Source: Polyporus tsugae (lineage: Eukaryota; Basidiomycota; Agaricomycetes; Polyporales; Polyporaceae). Taken from it: a DNA stretch of 64,000 nucleotides. Each line of letters opens with the position of its first letter. Within the stretch, counting starts at the first letter, position 1. Position numbers and translations under genes: made by a program. This document shows positions 22,448 through 35,173 of the stretch, in pieces. The notes below the pieces were generated by a model. That model did not search any database and was not told where the DNA came from. It worked only from the letters and a program-made list of their open reading frames with translations. The stretch is from positions 310,001 to 374,000 of the forward strand of contig JAHRBS010000002.1 in the NCBI GenBank assembly GCA_024305745.1. Reading direction: 5' to 3'.

Positions 22448-22900
22448 CTAGGAAACCGTCAGAAGCATAGAGCCAGAGAAGGCATGCCAGTTAGCCAGAC
22501 CGCCCTCCGAACCACTGGTGAACTGCGCTGGGAAGGGGTACTCGGGAGGATCCTGAGATGGAACAGGTCCCCCACCGCCATATCGATCGAAGAAAAAGTC
22601 GACCGTATCTCCACGACCCGTCCTGAATGCTGTTTTCGTATAGGGATTGGTCGGGATCCGCGCGGGCACCCCAGAACACCGGCACAATGACATTTTCTTG
22701 GATGTTCACTACACGGGCGACTGCAGCAAGGATTTCCCGGAGCTTGTAGCTCGGACGGACGATGAATGTGAATGGATGACGATGGCCACTGCAGAAACGT
22801 GAACGGAGTGGATGACTGTTTTTAAAGAGACGACGTACACATCAGCGTAAACGGTGATTTTTATCGTCGAGTCCGGGAGAAGCTCGGGAAACTGGCAGAA
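22448..22900 (-). CDS. Hypothetical protein, 3' exons only
   Basis: Three joined exons are supported: one ending at 22841 (start unclear, near 22900), 22788-22670 and 22629-22448. They read PELLPDSTIKITVYAD, then FTFIVRPSYKLREILAAV ... NVIVPVFW, then DTVDFFFDRYGGGG and a Pro-rich end. The frame closes across a 40-nt intron (22669-22630). I could not define a convincing first exon; an ATG at 23063-23061 starts only a short frame. The family is not recognised. It lies head-to-tail upstream of KPVIYL copy 2. Confidence 0.45.
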
Positions 22901-23832
22901 GGAGCACTGCAGTTGGTGCGAAGGGTTCAAGGGAGAGATGAGCTTGTCTTAGTGCACAACATATGCGCCGTCGATAGTGCTCTCCCGCGGACTTGGTGGT
23001 ACGGTTGTTTGAAGTGGGCCGTCAGAAGAGGTGCGAGAGCTCGACACCGGTGTTGGCCATGGTCACTGCGAATAGGTTCAGGTTGGATGACACTCCACGG
23101 ACGAGCCGGATTAAAACGATCGTACATGCTGGCAAGCGAGGCGGGAAGGAAGGAAAATGACGGGCCATTCCCCCAGTAGCTCAAGAGAGGCGCAAGGTCT
23201 GGGTAGAAATGCGCTTAGAAATATAAAAAGATGATTCATGAACGGAAACGAAGAACATACCTGGGATTTGTGAATGCAACGCGTACGGTATACGTATGCA
23301 ATTAGTGTGATTCTCATCTAACACAGATGATCACGCTGGCCAGTGGCCCAGGACTAGGTTAACCGGTAAAAGCAGCATTCCTAAGGGCAAGCATGTTGAG
23401 GATCTCAGGTAAAGCCAAGTCCTGGGGAATAAGCGTCGCGAAACGATGGTCGCGCACTGCCGGTTGTCGCACGAAGCGCAATTACATACTTATTCAGGGC
23501 GCTATCTGTCTCCTCGTCGTCCTGGAGCGTCGCTCGCCATCCACATTTTTTCCCCCAAGATACTTATCATGCTGCTACGTAACCTCTCTCGCATCCGGTG
23601 ATGCCTATATGTGCCCGAACTCTTCCGCAGTGTTCTAGACCGTGGATGTGTACCGGATACGTCCCAAATCCGGCGACCTGCACTAGACTCATGCTTAGCG
23701 CCGGCGAATTGGGGGTTCTGGAGGGTTTGGAACGATGGCGGGTTCTTCTGTTCTCTCCCTCGACTAAGTACGACGTTCTGCTGGCCAGCTCTCTGCCTCT
23801 TCCTCACCTTCCTTCATTTCCGCTCCGCCGCC
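22901..23832. other. Intergenic, divergent toward the WD40 gene
   Basis: It may hold an unrecognised first exon of the minus-strand gene. It contains a pyrimidine-rich stretch before the WD40 start, but no clear TATA box. Confidence 0.4.
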
Positions 23833-26196
23833 ATGGCATCGGCTCACCAGGCACCGTGGCTCCTGCTTCTCGACCGGCTGGCCGCCCATCTCGAGGTGCA
23901 CAAGTGCGACAAGCCCGGTGAAAAGGATAGAAAGGCGAGGAGCAAGAAGTTCGTCAAAGTCCTAGAGGACGTCTGTACCGTCGTGCGGGACGCGGAGAGG
24001 AAGGCATCCCCGGAGTTCGCGGAAGTCGTCGAGAAGGCGCACGGGGTGCTTAATGACGCCCTCCGGTACGCATATAGCCAGGCTGGCGGCTTCTCGTCCA
24101 TTACGACTTTCGCACACTCCGAAGACGAGCCGTTCGTGGAGGACGCGCTAGAGCATGCTGGTGCGTACATACAGCGTTTTTCTTTGCCGTATCATCTCAG
24201 CGAACTTCCAGGTTCGGACATCCTCGATACTTTCCTCAAGGTGTACGCAACACTGGTGAAGCCCGGAGCCGGTGAGTATCGCTTCAATAGTTCACGGTTG
24301 TGGCGGACAAAGGGCTGGAGAGATGGGGATCCCTTATAACGTATATTACATGTTTTGTTTGATCCTTCTTGTCGAATGTTGAATGCTACCGAACGTTTCT
24401 GTGCCCATACTGACGTGTCTGCCTACCAGCAACACCAAAGCTGCCCGCTTTTGCACGCATCCGTCCATGGACGAAATCCCCGAGGCCTCATCCACTGACA
24501 ACACGGCTGTCGCGCTTTCGCGGTGGATTCGCCCCCTCCGCAACGCCAGATACACCTCTAGCCCATACCATTTACCAGGCTCGCGCTCAGCTCACCATCG
24601 ATAGCACTATACCCTCCGTTCCTTTCGAGATGTCCATATCTTCCGGCGGTTCTATGCTCGCAACAGCCAGCGGGAGCGGGTGGAAAGCGCGCGAGCCAGT
24701 CTTGCACTATTATGTCCTCAACGACCAGTCGGCAAACTTCCTCGAGAGCATGACGATGGATCCCGGGCTGTCAGGCGTCCCGCACTACGTCATGACGGAC
24801 GAATCGCGCAACCTACTCTTCCTCGCCGACGACAGCCGCATAAAGTCGTTCTCGTTCGCGGCAGAGGCGTCCGGAAAGGTCCCGAAACGGCTCCCGAACG
24901 TGCACACCATGAACGCACAGTGTGGTTGCAGTGGTCCGCTCGCCGTCCTCCCTAACGGCCGTCTCGCGCGCGCAGGTGAAGGTAAAGTCGCGATCTGGAA
25001 CGTGGACGCCCTCGAGACCCACCAGGACGCGCCCGGAAAGCTCATCGGGGAGGGCACTCTCAGCCTCGACGGCAGCTCGCGCACCGATCCCAGCGCAGTC
25101 GAGATGTCCACCGGCAGTCCCCCCGACGCGATCGTCAGGCTCGCCTCCGACCCCTCGTTTGTCCCCGCGGTCTGGCACCTGCACGAGCCAAGCGGCCAAC
25201 TTCTCTGCGGCGAACACGCGGAGCAGTCCGGAGGGTATGCGTGCATGTCCGTCGACCTCGAGCACGGGGGCCGCCGCGTCGCGCGCTATCTGGGACATGG
25301 GGGCGAGGTCAAGAGGATCGTGACGAGCGTGGGGAATCCGAACCTATTTGCGACAGCGGGGAGCGACGGTTACGCGAGGCTGTTCGATGTGCGGCGGCCG
25401 CTGCCAGTGCTCACGTTCAACACGGGCCTGCAGCGCGAGGTGTGCAACGACGTCGTGCTGGTGCACCCTAATGGCATCCCGAGTGAGTACTTCTTCGCTT
25501 CCCGCGCATTCACAGATATGAAGCAAGCTGAGATCGAACGTTCTCTCGTGTCCGTGCAGCGCTGTTCACTGCGGGAGACGTCACGCAGCAGGTCAAGATG
25601 TGGGACATACGCGCCGAGGAGTGCGTGTACGAACTCGCAACAGGGAACAACGCCGTTGCGGGCCTCGCGTGGGACGACATGCGCTCCTCGCTGTACGTGG
25701 CCACCGAGTGTCGGTACATCAGCCGGTTGGGCATTCGCACCGGCTATCGTCGCGCACGCATCCCGCGCTGGGCGACGTGGGCAGCAGTCGAGAAGGAGTA
25801 CAAGACGTACAAGGAAGCGGCGAAGGAGGGCATTGTTCAAGAGGAGTATGGCGGGAAGGACTACCCCGACGTGTACGATGCCTACGCGTACCTGGACGAT
25901 GACGAGACGGAGGGAGAGGAGAGCGACGACGATGACGAGGCGGATGAGGAGGACGTGGACGAGGCGTACTCGGCGGACATGCGCTGGCCGACCAAGTGCT
26001 TCCATAAGGAGAGCTTCTTCGGGTACGCCTATGATGCTGGTGAACACGCGCTTCGTGAGTTTTGGATTCCCGTCACCTCTTTCGCGTCTCAGGTGTTGCA
26101 GGCTTGCTAACGCGGCATTTGCGCGCAGTTCGTTGGCACTTCAAGGATACCCCGGACATCACCCAACTCCCAGCGAGCACGAGTGCCGATGACTAG
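23833..26196 (+). CDS. WD40-repeat protein
   Basis: Exons 23833-24160, 24212-24271, 24430-25482, 25560-26054 and 26129-26196 join to 667 codons. The ATG sits in a strong CCGCCATGG context. The first 150 residues are helical. WD-type blades follow, seen most clearly as YLGHGGEVKRIV ... LFATAGSDGYARLFDVRR and VKMWDIRAEECVYEL, and the repeats probably form a protein-binding propeller. A strongly acidic stretch (EGEESDDDDEADEEDVDE) comes near the C-terminus, followed by a short conserved tail. No enzyme domain is seen and the partner is unknown. All introns are short with GTGAGT- or GTGCGT-type donors. Confidence 0.88.
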
Positions 26197-27295
26197 TAGA
26201 CTGATACCCCGTCCCTCCACCGATACCCAGGCACCGACCTCCGACCACCACCACTTCATGCATGCACGTCGCCCTTTGCATCGGCGGCGTTGTGACACTA
26301 GCGACACACTATCTCGGTATACCCGCGCTCATCCTTATCTTTATACCTTACCGTCTTGTACTTTCTTTCCTTGTTTGTTGTACCTTACATGACGGACATC
26401 CCTACTGACGGTCCACCTAACGGACTTCCCACTTAGCCAGCATCCGTTACATCCTGGCTTCGACCCACAATCGTTACTTTACACTGTCTTTCGTACCTTG
26501 TTGCACTCTAGCGGACGCATGTCATGGACTACGGACTATCCAGTCCTTGACCATGAAGGCAGCCTCGCTCAGCTGCCAGTGGACTTGCAGTGGACCAACC
26601 TAGGAACTGCACGACTCCGGCTCGGAAGGCAATTGTTGATCGTGCCACCAATTCATTATTGGGTTGATCGCAGGGGGGCAATACTGCCGACCAGGGCCCA
26701 AGTTAGAGTCATAGTATGTAGGCTGCGAGAAATCCAGCCCTGGTTGCCTTCATTTTCCGTTGCGGCTTTGGGCCAGGCTTGCCATCGGCAAAGTCCGGTG
26801 GAGTCTGAAATCTGTACCCCATCCTGCGTCCACAGCCCAACGGATCAACGTTCTCACCTCAGGCTATATTGCGATTGACTAGCATCCAGTTCGCGACGCC
26901 CCCGTCTTTTACTTATGCCCTTCAACTGTCGTTTACGGTGATCAAGTCTTCATAACGGGGCTAATTGCGATACTTACTCACCTACTCCATAGGCCTGATA
27001 GACCGTCGTAGACCGTGACGTAGCGCCGTTAGTCTCAAACGGCTCTCAAAGGCCACAAATAGTGGTCTGATAGTTCAACAGTACTAGTACCGGTGATCAT
27101 GAGGTACTGGCTTTGGGTGGGTATTTTCGGCTAACTAGTCATCTGTAATGTTAACCTGTGAGAGCAGTAGTTGGAGGCGAACCCCGAACAACTCCGTACC
27201 ATCATACTTACATGCGCGTTGATTATCAGTAAGTCATTTATAGCCGTATGGGTTTCAAGCTACGTTTTCTAAACGTTGCTGAAATGGCACTCTAG
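26197..27295. other. Intergenic, WD40 to F-box gene
   Basis: No exon, tRNA or repeat is evident on either strand. Confidence 0.5.
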
Positions 27296-29008
27296 ATGAA
27301 TGACCAACCGGCCGATAGGACATTGGAGGACTCGACCGATTCCTCACAGCATTGGCAACCTCTTCGACTCCCATCTGGACTTGCTCCCGCAGATTTGTAT
27401 GCGCAAGTACGCCAACGCCTCTTAGTTTTGGATGCCGTAGAGAATGCGGTTTCCAAGGAACGCTCTGAACTCTGCGTGGCCTGGAATCGCACCTTGCCCG
27501 TCAATCAGCTGCCGAACGAGCTTCTTGTCTCCATCTTCGCCCAGGTCGCCGACGCCATATCAGCCAGACAATCTGATCTCTATTTCCGTCGGTGCTTCCC
27601 GAACACCAAGTGGACCAAACTCATCCTCGTCTGTCGTTACTGGCGCGACGTGGCCTACGTCTCTCCCAAATTGTGGCGTGCTATTGTCATGGGATCACCT
27701 GCATACACGAAGCGCGCTTTGGCTCTATCCGCCCCGGCCACCGTCGACGTTTTCTTTACAATTCGCAAATCTAATCCCAGCAACCTCAAACTACTTCGAC
27801 CCCATGCTCATCGCCTCCGATCACTGCAATTCGAGGTTATCCAGAAGGCGTGGAAGTCTGCCGCAATTGCGCTTTTCCAGGGCGATGAAGGCACGCCTGC
27901 CTTGGAAACTCTAGAGTTACCTGTCGCTTGGAGGACGACCCGAGACCCGACGGAAGATGACTTTGTGGACCTTCAGCTCATTTCGGAGCGATTTCCCCGC
28001 CTTCGATCGCTCACCGTCGCGCTCACCGTGGCTCCCCAAGACATCCAGGTGTATGCTCGGTTACACAAGCTCTCTCTGAGCGTTTGCCACTGCAATTTCT
28101 CCTTTGACTACTTCCTGGACGCATTGGCTGCAAGCAAAAATCTTGAGATACTAGAGCTTGTCTCGGTTCTGCAACGCATTCAAGGGGACTGGGTGGAAGA
28201 TATCGTCACCGGAAGAAATCCCCTGTCTCTGCGTCACCTCAAGTCGCTGGTGCTGATCGCCCACCCTCCTGTCTACACATCTCGCTTCCTTTCCTATGTC
28301 TTGCTATCGCCCTCCGTGTCCGTCCGGATTGATGGATATCTTGGGCGCGTTGTAGAGAGGGATGTTACGGAAACGGTTTCCGCTATGTTGCCCTCGAACC
28401 CAGCCATCGTCCTGCCTGCTCTTGTATTTAAGAAGGAGGCGGTCATCAACATCTACGAACCGGAGTACTCGCTTTCCTGCTCCGTCGAGCCTCACGAGCG
28501 AGGGTCGCATCTCATTACACTCCTGATCAAGTCTTCCTTGATCCCACAGTGGAATGACTTCTCCAGCCACCACGGAGCGCGCGATCTCCTTAACGTTTTG
28601 GCTTCCGCCCCGCTGACCAAGCTCGATTTCGTCGGCGACTGCGGCGACGTTGCAGCCGAAACCTGGACGGAGATATTCAACACATACCCCCTGCTGGAGA
28701 CGTTGTATCTGGGGATAACTGGTACCACGAAGACTGCCTTTACTGGTCTCATGGACGCGGGCCCAACATCGGACTCGCCCGTTCCCTGTCCAAGGCTTCG
28801 ATCCGTCGAAGTCTCAGGACCGTTCTTCAAGAAAGCTATCGACGTGGCTCTTCGGTGCCTCCGTGACCGTGCGGAAAAGGGATATCGACTGGACACAATT
28901 TCGATGGACTTGTGGGGCGACCGGAGGGACGATGCTTTTGGAGAGTCTCTACACTCCGCCGCTGCAAGAGCTGGTCACGGATGTCTACTGTGTGTGCTCG
29001 TACGGTGA
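27296..29008 (+). CDS. F-box protein
   Basis: A single 570-codon exon. An F-box lies at about residues 68-125: NQLPNELLVSIFAQV, then WTKLILVCRYWRDVAYVSPKLW. It would dock Skp1 in an SCF ubiquitin ligase. The remainder has irregular leucine-rich segments (LRSLTVALTV, LEILELVSVL, LDFVGDCGD), the usual substrate-side layout of the large Agaricomycete F-box family. The final 20 residues look out of frame: the +1 frame from about 28940 reads LESLYTPPLQELVTDV, more like a normal family end. A one-base change near the TTTT at 28937 may have shifted the tail. Confidence 0.88.
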   Translation: MNDQPADRTLEDSTDSSQHWQPLRLPSGLAPADLYAQVRQRLLVLDAVENAVSKERSELCVAWNRTLPVNQLPNELLVSIFAQVADAISARQSDLYFRRCFPNTKWTKLILVCRYWRDVAYVSPKLWRAIVMGSPAYTKRALALSAPATVDVFFTIRKSNPSNLKLLRPHAHRLRSLQFEVIQKAWKSAAIALFQGDEGTPALETLELPVAWRTTRDPTEDDFVDLQLISERFPRLRSLTVALTVAPQDIQVYARLHKLSLSVCHCNFSFDYFLDALAASKNLEILELVSVLQRIQGDWVEDIVTGRNPLSLRHLKSLVLIAHPPVYTSRFLSYVLLSPSVSVRIDGYLGRVVERDVTETVSAMLPSNPAIVLPALVFKKEAVINIYEPEYSLSCSVEPHERGSHLITLLIKSSLIPQWNDFSSHHGARDLLNVLASAPLTKLDFVGDCGDVAAETWTEIFNTYPLLETLYLGITGTTKTAFTGLMDAGPTSDSPVPCPRLRSVEVSGPFFKKAIDVALRCLRDRAEKGYRLDTISMDLWGDRRDDAFGESLHSAAARAGHGCLLCVLVR

Positions 29009-32000
29009 GCGTGTTCTTCTTCCCTGCGGCTTTGTTCAAGGCCGAGCACGAACTTACTGATATGGATCTTAGGTTGACTAATGGACATGTAATGGCATCC
29101 TGCGTTGTATGCCATCGAAGCCCGCTCGCAGAGTCTTGACGCATGGTAGAACCTCGTCGTTGCACCTTTTCTTCTGGCTTTCCTCGATACCGGTACCGAC
29201 TTGGTCGAGCCCTCTAATCTCTGTTTTGGATGACAATCCAGTACTTAGATACCGCAGCTTCCGGTCTGCTGGCGATACTTCGTCTACACTGATGCCCAAC
29301 CCAAGCGGGCTTCTTCCGTATTCTTGACACGTTCATATCGATATCGGTGTGTACCATGCAAAACGGCTGTCTTCGTCCCGGACAGAGGCTGTATTGTTCC
29401 AATACATGTATGCGTGGACAATTGTGTATCGCACGGTGCGAGATTGGTGCGAGACTCGTCACACTCGTTGCGCTAACTTCAAATTCGTCACCACGTTCCC
29501 TGGGTTCCACCGATGTGGCAGGCATGCGCACTGGCAGTCTTGTGTGCCTTCGAACAACAGACCTAGTCGGTCGGCCAAGGAAGTTTCAATTTTCGAAAGA
29601 CATGCAGGTTCCAATAACAGGGGTAGGATGCGAGAGCGAACAGTGAGAACAAAGATGACGGCGGCGACGCACAGATGATGGAGCCCCTAATAGGTATCGG
29701 AACTTGTGTATGGAATTGCGAGTACGGAGTGCGCGGGTCGATGACCTGGATCGAGGCGAAGATGAACATGGCAACGGCGGGGCGAGGGCGAGGGCAAGAA
29801 ACGCTGCCCATACAGTAGGTAGCCATAGGTCTATGTCAACTCGACGGAGCTTCAGCGGGCCCCGGTTGACAAACACACCTTGGATAGATAGTTCAGACGA
29901 TTATCCAGATGATAGATGGACGATGAAGGTGATAACATACCTTACGCAGTATGCGCGTCTCAGCATCCAAAGCGACGTGAAAAGACTCAAAGAGGGCGAC
30001 TGAGGCGGGCGACGAGCCGGAATGCGATAAGGAGGTCATCTGAACGGCGGCACCTGCGGAGTGCGTGGCGAGAACCGCCGCACACGCGCTTCCGCCTCGG
30101 CTTGTGAAGCTGTCATTGGAACTTGTGGTGACGGATCGAGACCGTATCACCCGACGGGGACTCGGAACAGACGTACTTCTGGACGCCTGCAAGGTTCGCC
30201 GAGTTGCCTTGATCGTGAACGAACGCGACTGTCTCGAATCTATGGAAGGCGAGCGCAGCACCCGGCCCATATCCGAGCGTAGAAGCTCCGCTGCGAGCGT
30301 CATGTGTCCTCTGGAAATGTCTGTGAGAGCATCTTGGCCTGCGCTCGCACGATCTCCTGTGTCCTTCGCGTGTCAGAATGGCAACCAAATGGCTGCGAGA
30401 AGAACTTACACGCCAATAGACACGTTTCCTTAGGGCCGATGGGTGTCGCCGTCGATCGTGGTGTGAGGCTTCCATGGCACGGTGCTTCGGAGGCTTGTTT
30501 GACTTGTGGATCTCGATCCCGTATGTGGTTAGTACTGGGCGGTGAGGGAACCCTAGGGCCAAACCACATGGTAATCCAGTCGTCTGAGACATCAAGGTAT
30601 ATGTATGAGATGATCGAATCAAGTGGATGTATTAGTGCCAGACAGAGCTTGACCGTGACGACTGGCAGCAGTGCGGCGAAGGCTACCAGATGTAGTAAGC
30701 TCAGGACGTACACAGTCAGCAATTGCAACACACCTCGGGTAGCCAACGAATCCGGCTGAGGTTCACAGAACTGTTCTTGAGCAATGCGTCAAAACACGCT
30801 TGATACCGACAATATCCGAGCAGAGTGTGTCGACGCGATTGACGGAGACCGGGGTTCATACGTTCAAGGTGGTCACTAGTAGAGAGTGTGGCGTATCGGA
30901 ATACCATACGCGCGCAAGTGAGAATGAATTCAATGCATTATTGATAGGTGCGTTATACAGACATGAGTGACGTGAAGATACAGATCCTGGACATCACGAC
31001 AAGAGATGGGGGTGAAGGAAAGGTTCGAGGGGTTTGATAGCGGCACTCACCGCTAGTCCAATGTCTCTAGGGCCTCAACTTGATCGGCATTGAGGCAGGG
31101 CAGCCAACATACCAGAGCACGCCAAGTCCAAGGGTGATCGCGGTCGAGGCTGGTGAGGTGGGGTAGGGACAAGGGCACGGCCAATCAACGGAAACCCTCG
31201 TTAGCACCAGCTCGGACAGGTCGTGGACCAAGGGGACCATGCTTGGAAGCACATCGTTAATTTGAACCCTTCGTCGATGAGATGCGCCAGGTTACAATGC
31301 CGCTAGAAGGCTTGAGGATAGGGCTCGGAGGACAGGAGGAGACCGCGCGAGATACAAGGACATGGAGGCGGTTGCTGGGAAGCAGGAACCCAACCGTTCA
31401 TGCATGTTTCGGAAAATAGGTTTGGCGCGGGCTTGAAGGCAGGTTCGGGGCAAGATACCTAGTGAAGTCAAACTCCGCAAAGATGGCTGGGAACCAGTCA
31501 ATAACCCAGAAGACTGCCTTCAGCAAACAGGAACGGAGGTTGAGTGGCATAGACTATGAGGAAAACAGTTCAAGGTGTCCATCAAGACGTGGGCGGAAGA
31601 GGGCAGCATTGCATGATGCCGAACGGAGTCTATAACAACGGCATTTATTAGCATAATAATAGCATAACAATCACGCTTCGAGCGAAATGGCGCACCTTAC
31701 GCCGACGGTCGGCTGCAGGTCCTGGCACACCTCGTCGAAGCTGCCTCCCGTTATGGCCTCTTCCGATCCCCACAGCCCTCCGAAGCAGCCAAAAGATAAC
31801 TAGATCGTGCTTCGACTTGAAGTGGGACATGGCGACGCGGTCCTCGGAGAAGTCGCGTTTGGGGACGATACGTTCCCTCTGTCGACTTGTCCCTCCGTCA
31901 TGTTCGCCATGTGTCCATGTTCGCCTACGATGATAGAGCCAGGCCTCTCAGGGACCTGAGAAAAGTGGAGATGGTTGGTGTGCGACGTACCGAATGTCCT

Positions 32001-33127
32001 GCACGAAGTATGTAATAGATCACCGCACCGTCTCCAGCTTGGGGTCTCGTTTTACAGTACGTGTGTAGAGCGGATTGAATTGTTGTGCCAGTGAGGGGAT
32101 ACAGGAAAGTAACAACAGAGAGGTAATCCGCCATTATTGCAAGAGCCATAGGCAGTGAACGAGGGCAGGCCAACAAGAGTGCAAGCGGGTGACTTGGAGG
32201 AGAGGCGAAGGGGAGTTGAGCGCTACGACCTACGACCATAGGCGGCGTCGGGAACAGCCGAGAAAAATGATACCGCCAACTGCCCCTTTCGAGCCACGGC
32301 AATCCCGCTCTCCAGACGACCTCGACGTACCGTCCATCTCCCCAATCCAGCCATCCGCGTAATGGTCGTATCATGCTCGGTATCTCGAATAAAAGGACAT
32401 TCACAATGGGTGTAGTGATCTACAGGCGATTAGTACACTCCGGACCACGCCATGAATCTGGCCAATGGTCCCCAAGTTTCAGGGCGTTTTCCGTCGCGGC
32501 TGCCTGGACGGGCTGCGTCGAGTACCCGTCTATCCGAAATATGTGATATCTGATTTAATTCTCAAGCGAACCAGCTATATTCTCAATGTTCATCTTCTTC
32601 ACAGCTCGGCACCGCTTAGGCGCAACGCGTGCCCGTCAGCAGGCCTCACGTCAGTCCTTCAACGGTGCTTGCCTACTCTCTCCCGATATCCGGATACAAC
32701 CCCTCACCCAAACAGCACATCCGCCTCCTATGTACCGCAGAAAGAGGGTGACTGGATTTCACGTGTGCATGCACCGACTGCTTTGTGGAACGGAACTGTG
32801 CCGTTGTCTTGATCGTCGTCCTCGCCGTTCCTAGTGCGTCTTTCATCATGCATGTCATCCACGAGGCGTCCCGCGGAGGGTCGTATTTCTTCTTTTGTGC
32901 GCCGCCACTCGTAATCTTCACTATTCCCGTGCAGAATGGGAGATCCGGCTTCTCTCGACACGCGCCGCCGCGCGTCGCATTACTCGATTGACATATAACC
33001 GAGCGAGGGCAATCGAGGCCTCCCTAGCCGATTCTGTCCGCGACTTTCCTCGCTATTTACTCTCCCATTTTCCCTCCCAACACCATTGTAGCTGGCTTTG
33101 TCTGTACCTATACCCCCTGCTTGCACT
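29009..33127. other. About 4.1 kb without a supported gene
   Basis: Several minus-strand open frames (30300-30746, 31925-32404, 29893-30303) contain hydrophobic stretches, but they share no splice-consistent model and match no family I know. I cannot exclude a diverged membrane-protein gene on the minus strand. No tRNA or LTR is seen. Confidence 0.4.
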
Positions 33128-35173
33128 ATGCCTGCACCAGTGACAGACGTGAACAAGCACCTTGAGACGCTAGGTCTCAAGCCCGAGGATCTCAATGGGG
33201 ACGCCGTCAGGGTGGCCTACAAGAAACTCGTGAGTTATTTGTGCTATGAATGTCTCTCGGACTCTCTCCACGATTGACAACCTCTTTAGGCTCTCCAGTG
33301 GCATCCGGATCGTGGTAATGCCGATCCAGAGGAGGCGAAGGAGAAGTTCATTGAGGTGCGTCGTGTCATTGTTTTCGCCTGCGTAGCACAATCCAAAGCG
33401 AGCACCGTCCCGACCGTGCAGATCAACGACGCCTATAAGGCTCTTGTAGAAGAATGTAAAAAGCGCAACAAGCGCAGAAAGCCGCGCAAGGAAGGGGACG
33501 GCGCATCCAATCGGCGGCCATTCTGGGCGGGCTCGGCGCCCAGTGCGTCTTCATCGTCCAGCTCGTCGTCCGGGGCGTCCTCGTCGCGAGATTCCTGTCC
33601 AACCGACTCCTCCGCGAAGCAGACGGAGGTTCCTCCCGCGATGCCGAGGGAGATGCATCCCGCGAAAGCTGCGGAAGCACACTCTACCCACACATCCAGT
33701 TCATCATCCGCGAAATCTACGCATACTCCGACATCCCACGCGAAACCTTCTGATAACCATGCCGACAAACGCACGGATACCCACCAGCACGAAGCGCGAT
33801 CGAGTGCCAAATCGCGTCGGTCTGGTGACCGCGATTCGTCACATTCTTCTCCCAAACCGGAGCGTTCTCATACTAAATCATCCCGCACACCTTCTGCTGC
33901 GTCCAAATCGCCTCGTCCATTCAATACATCTCATCTACACGATAGTGACTCCGATTCATCATCCGAAGAAGGGTGCGTGTCTGCCCTCTCCCCAAACTGC
34001 GCGAGTGCCCACTCACATGACGCTACCCCACACGTATAGCTCTCTTCACGATCACAAACGCCGGCATTCGCACCGAGCAAAAGGGAAGGAACCCTCGCTC
34101 GGAGAGGACGACTATGAGTTCATCGACATCGGAGCGCCGCTGAAGCCTATCCTCTCCGCCAAGGCAGCCTCGAGCTCCACGAAGGACTGGATCTTCCCGC
34201 TCCCGCTCTCGCTCGAGGACATCTACTTCGGCGCGACGCACCGATACCGCATCACACGCACCCTCTGCGCCTCAAGCGCCTCCATTGCCGCCGCCGCCGC
34301 GAGCCCGCGCAAGTCGACGCAGACGCTGCAGATCGACGTGAAAGTCGCGCCGGGCTGGCGGACAGGCACGCGCGTGCGCGTGCCAGAGGCAGGGAACCAG
34401 CGCGCGGACGGCTCGTTCCAGGACATCGTGTTCGTCGTCACCGAGACCCCACATGCGCGGTTCCTGCGCGACGGCGATCACCTCGTCTTGCCTGTGCGCG
34501 TTCCCTGGGTCGATGCGCACTCGCGGCCGTACTCGTCATGCGACCCCGACGATGAAGATAGTCTTCTCGGGGCAGGCGACGGCCCAGGCAGTCACAAGTT
34601 CGGGTTCGGGCGGTGGCGGCACCAAGGGCACGGGGATGCGCACGAGCACGGGCACGAGCAGGAGGAGGACGAGGTGTACGTGATGGGGCTCGATGGCGAG
34701 GAGTACACGCTCCCGATCCCACGGACGCTGGTCGAGGCCGCGGACGGGACGCGGATTTTCGGGGCGGGGATGCCTGTGCGCAAGAACGGCAAGGTCGTCG
34801 GCAAGGGCGACCTAGTCATCCGGTGAGTCCTGGTCTGCGTCTTCTGTTCCGCTATCCGCCTTCTCTTCTCCTCTCCTCTGTTCATTTCGGCTCCGCTTCT
34901 CTTCGTGACGGCGTCTCGTGGCCTCCTTAAGCTTATTCTCCCGCTCTACCGTCATCGGAACCTTCTGCCCCGAGCGAGGGTCCATTGACATTGGCGTTGT
35001 CGGCTTGGACCTTGGAGCCGCACATTGTGGCCCGTTCCCGTTCCTGAGCGGTTAACTGACACGTCCCTCCCGTGCGGTACAGGTGGGAGTTCGTCTTCCC
35101 GGAATCCGACAAGATGCAGCGGTCACGATGGCAGACCCTCAAGGACGCGATGCATCTCCGCTTCCAAGTATAA
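33128..35173 (+). CDS. Type II Hsp40 (DnaJ/DNAJB-like co-chaperone)
   Basis: Exons 33128-33229, 33290-33355, 33422-33972, 34040-34822 and 35083-35173 join to 530 codons. The J domain is at residues 8-75, with the HPD motif in LQWHPDRGNAD, which stimulates Hsp70 ATPase. A serine-rich, low-complexity linker of about 170 residues takes the place of the usual Gly/Phe region. There is no CxxCxGxG zinc region. The C-terminal substrate-binding beta domains follow (FPLPLSLEDIYFGATHRY, FLRDGDHLVLPVRVPW, GKGDLVIRWEFVFPES), making it Sis1/DNAJB-type. A His/Glu-rich insertion (HGDAHEHGHEQEEDE) interrupts the second beta domain. The last intron (260 nt) is unusually long for this window. I did not find a convincing heat-shock element upstream. 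Confidence 0.92.

Noticed and set aside
30300..30746. Minus-strand frame with a hydrophobic N-terminus, considered as a membrane protein
   Set aside because: No partner exons or known family pattern; the hydrophobic run sits in one short stretch and the rest reads as random Arg/Ser-rich sequence.
31925..32404. Minus-strand 159-codon frame, considered as part of a seven-helix receptor
   Set aside because: Only one or two possible helices, and no splice-consistent continuation could be found downstream.
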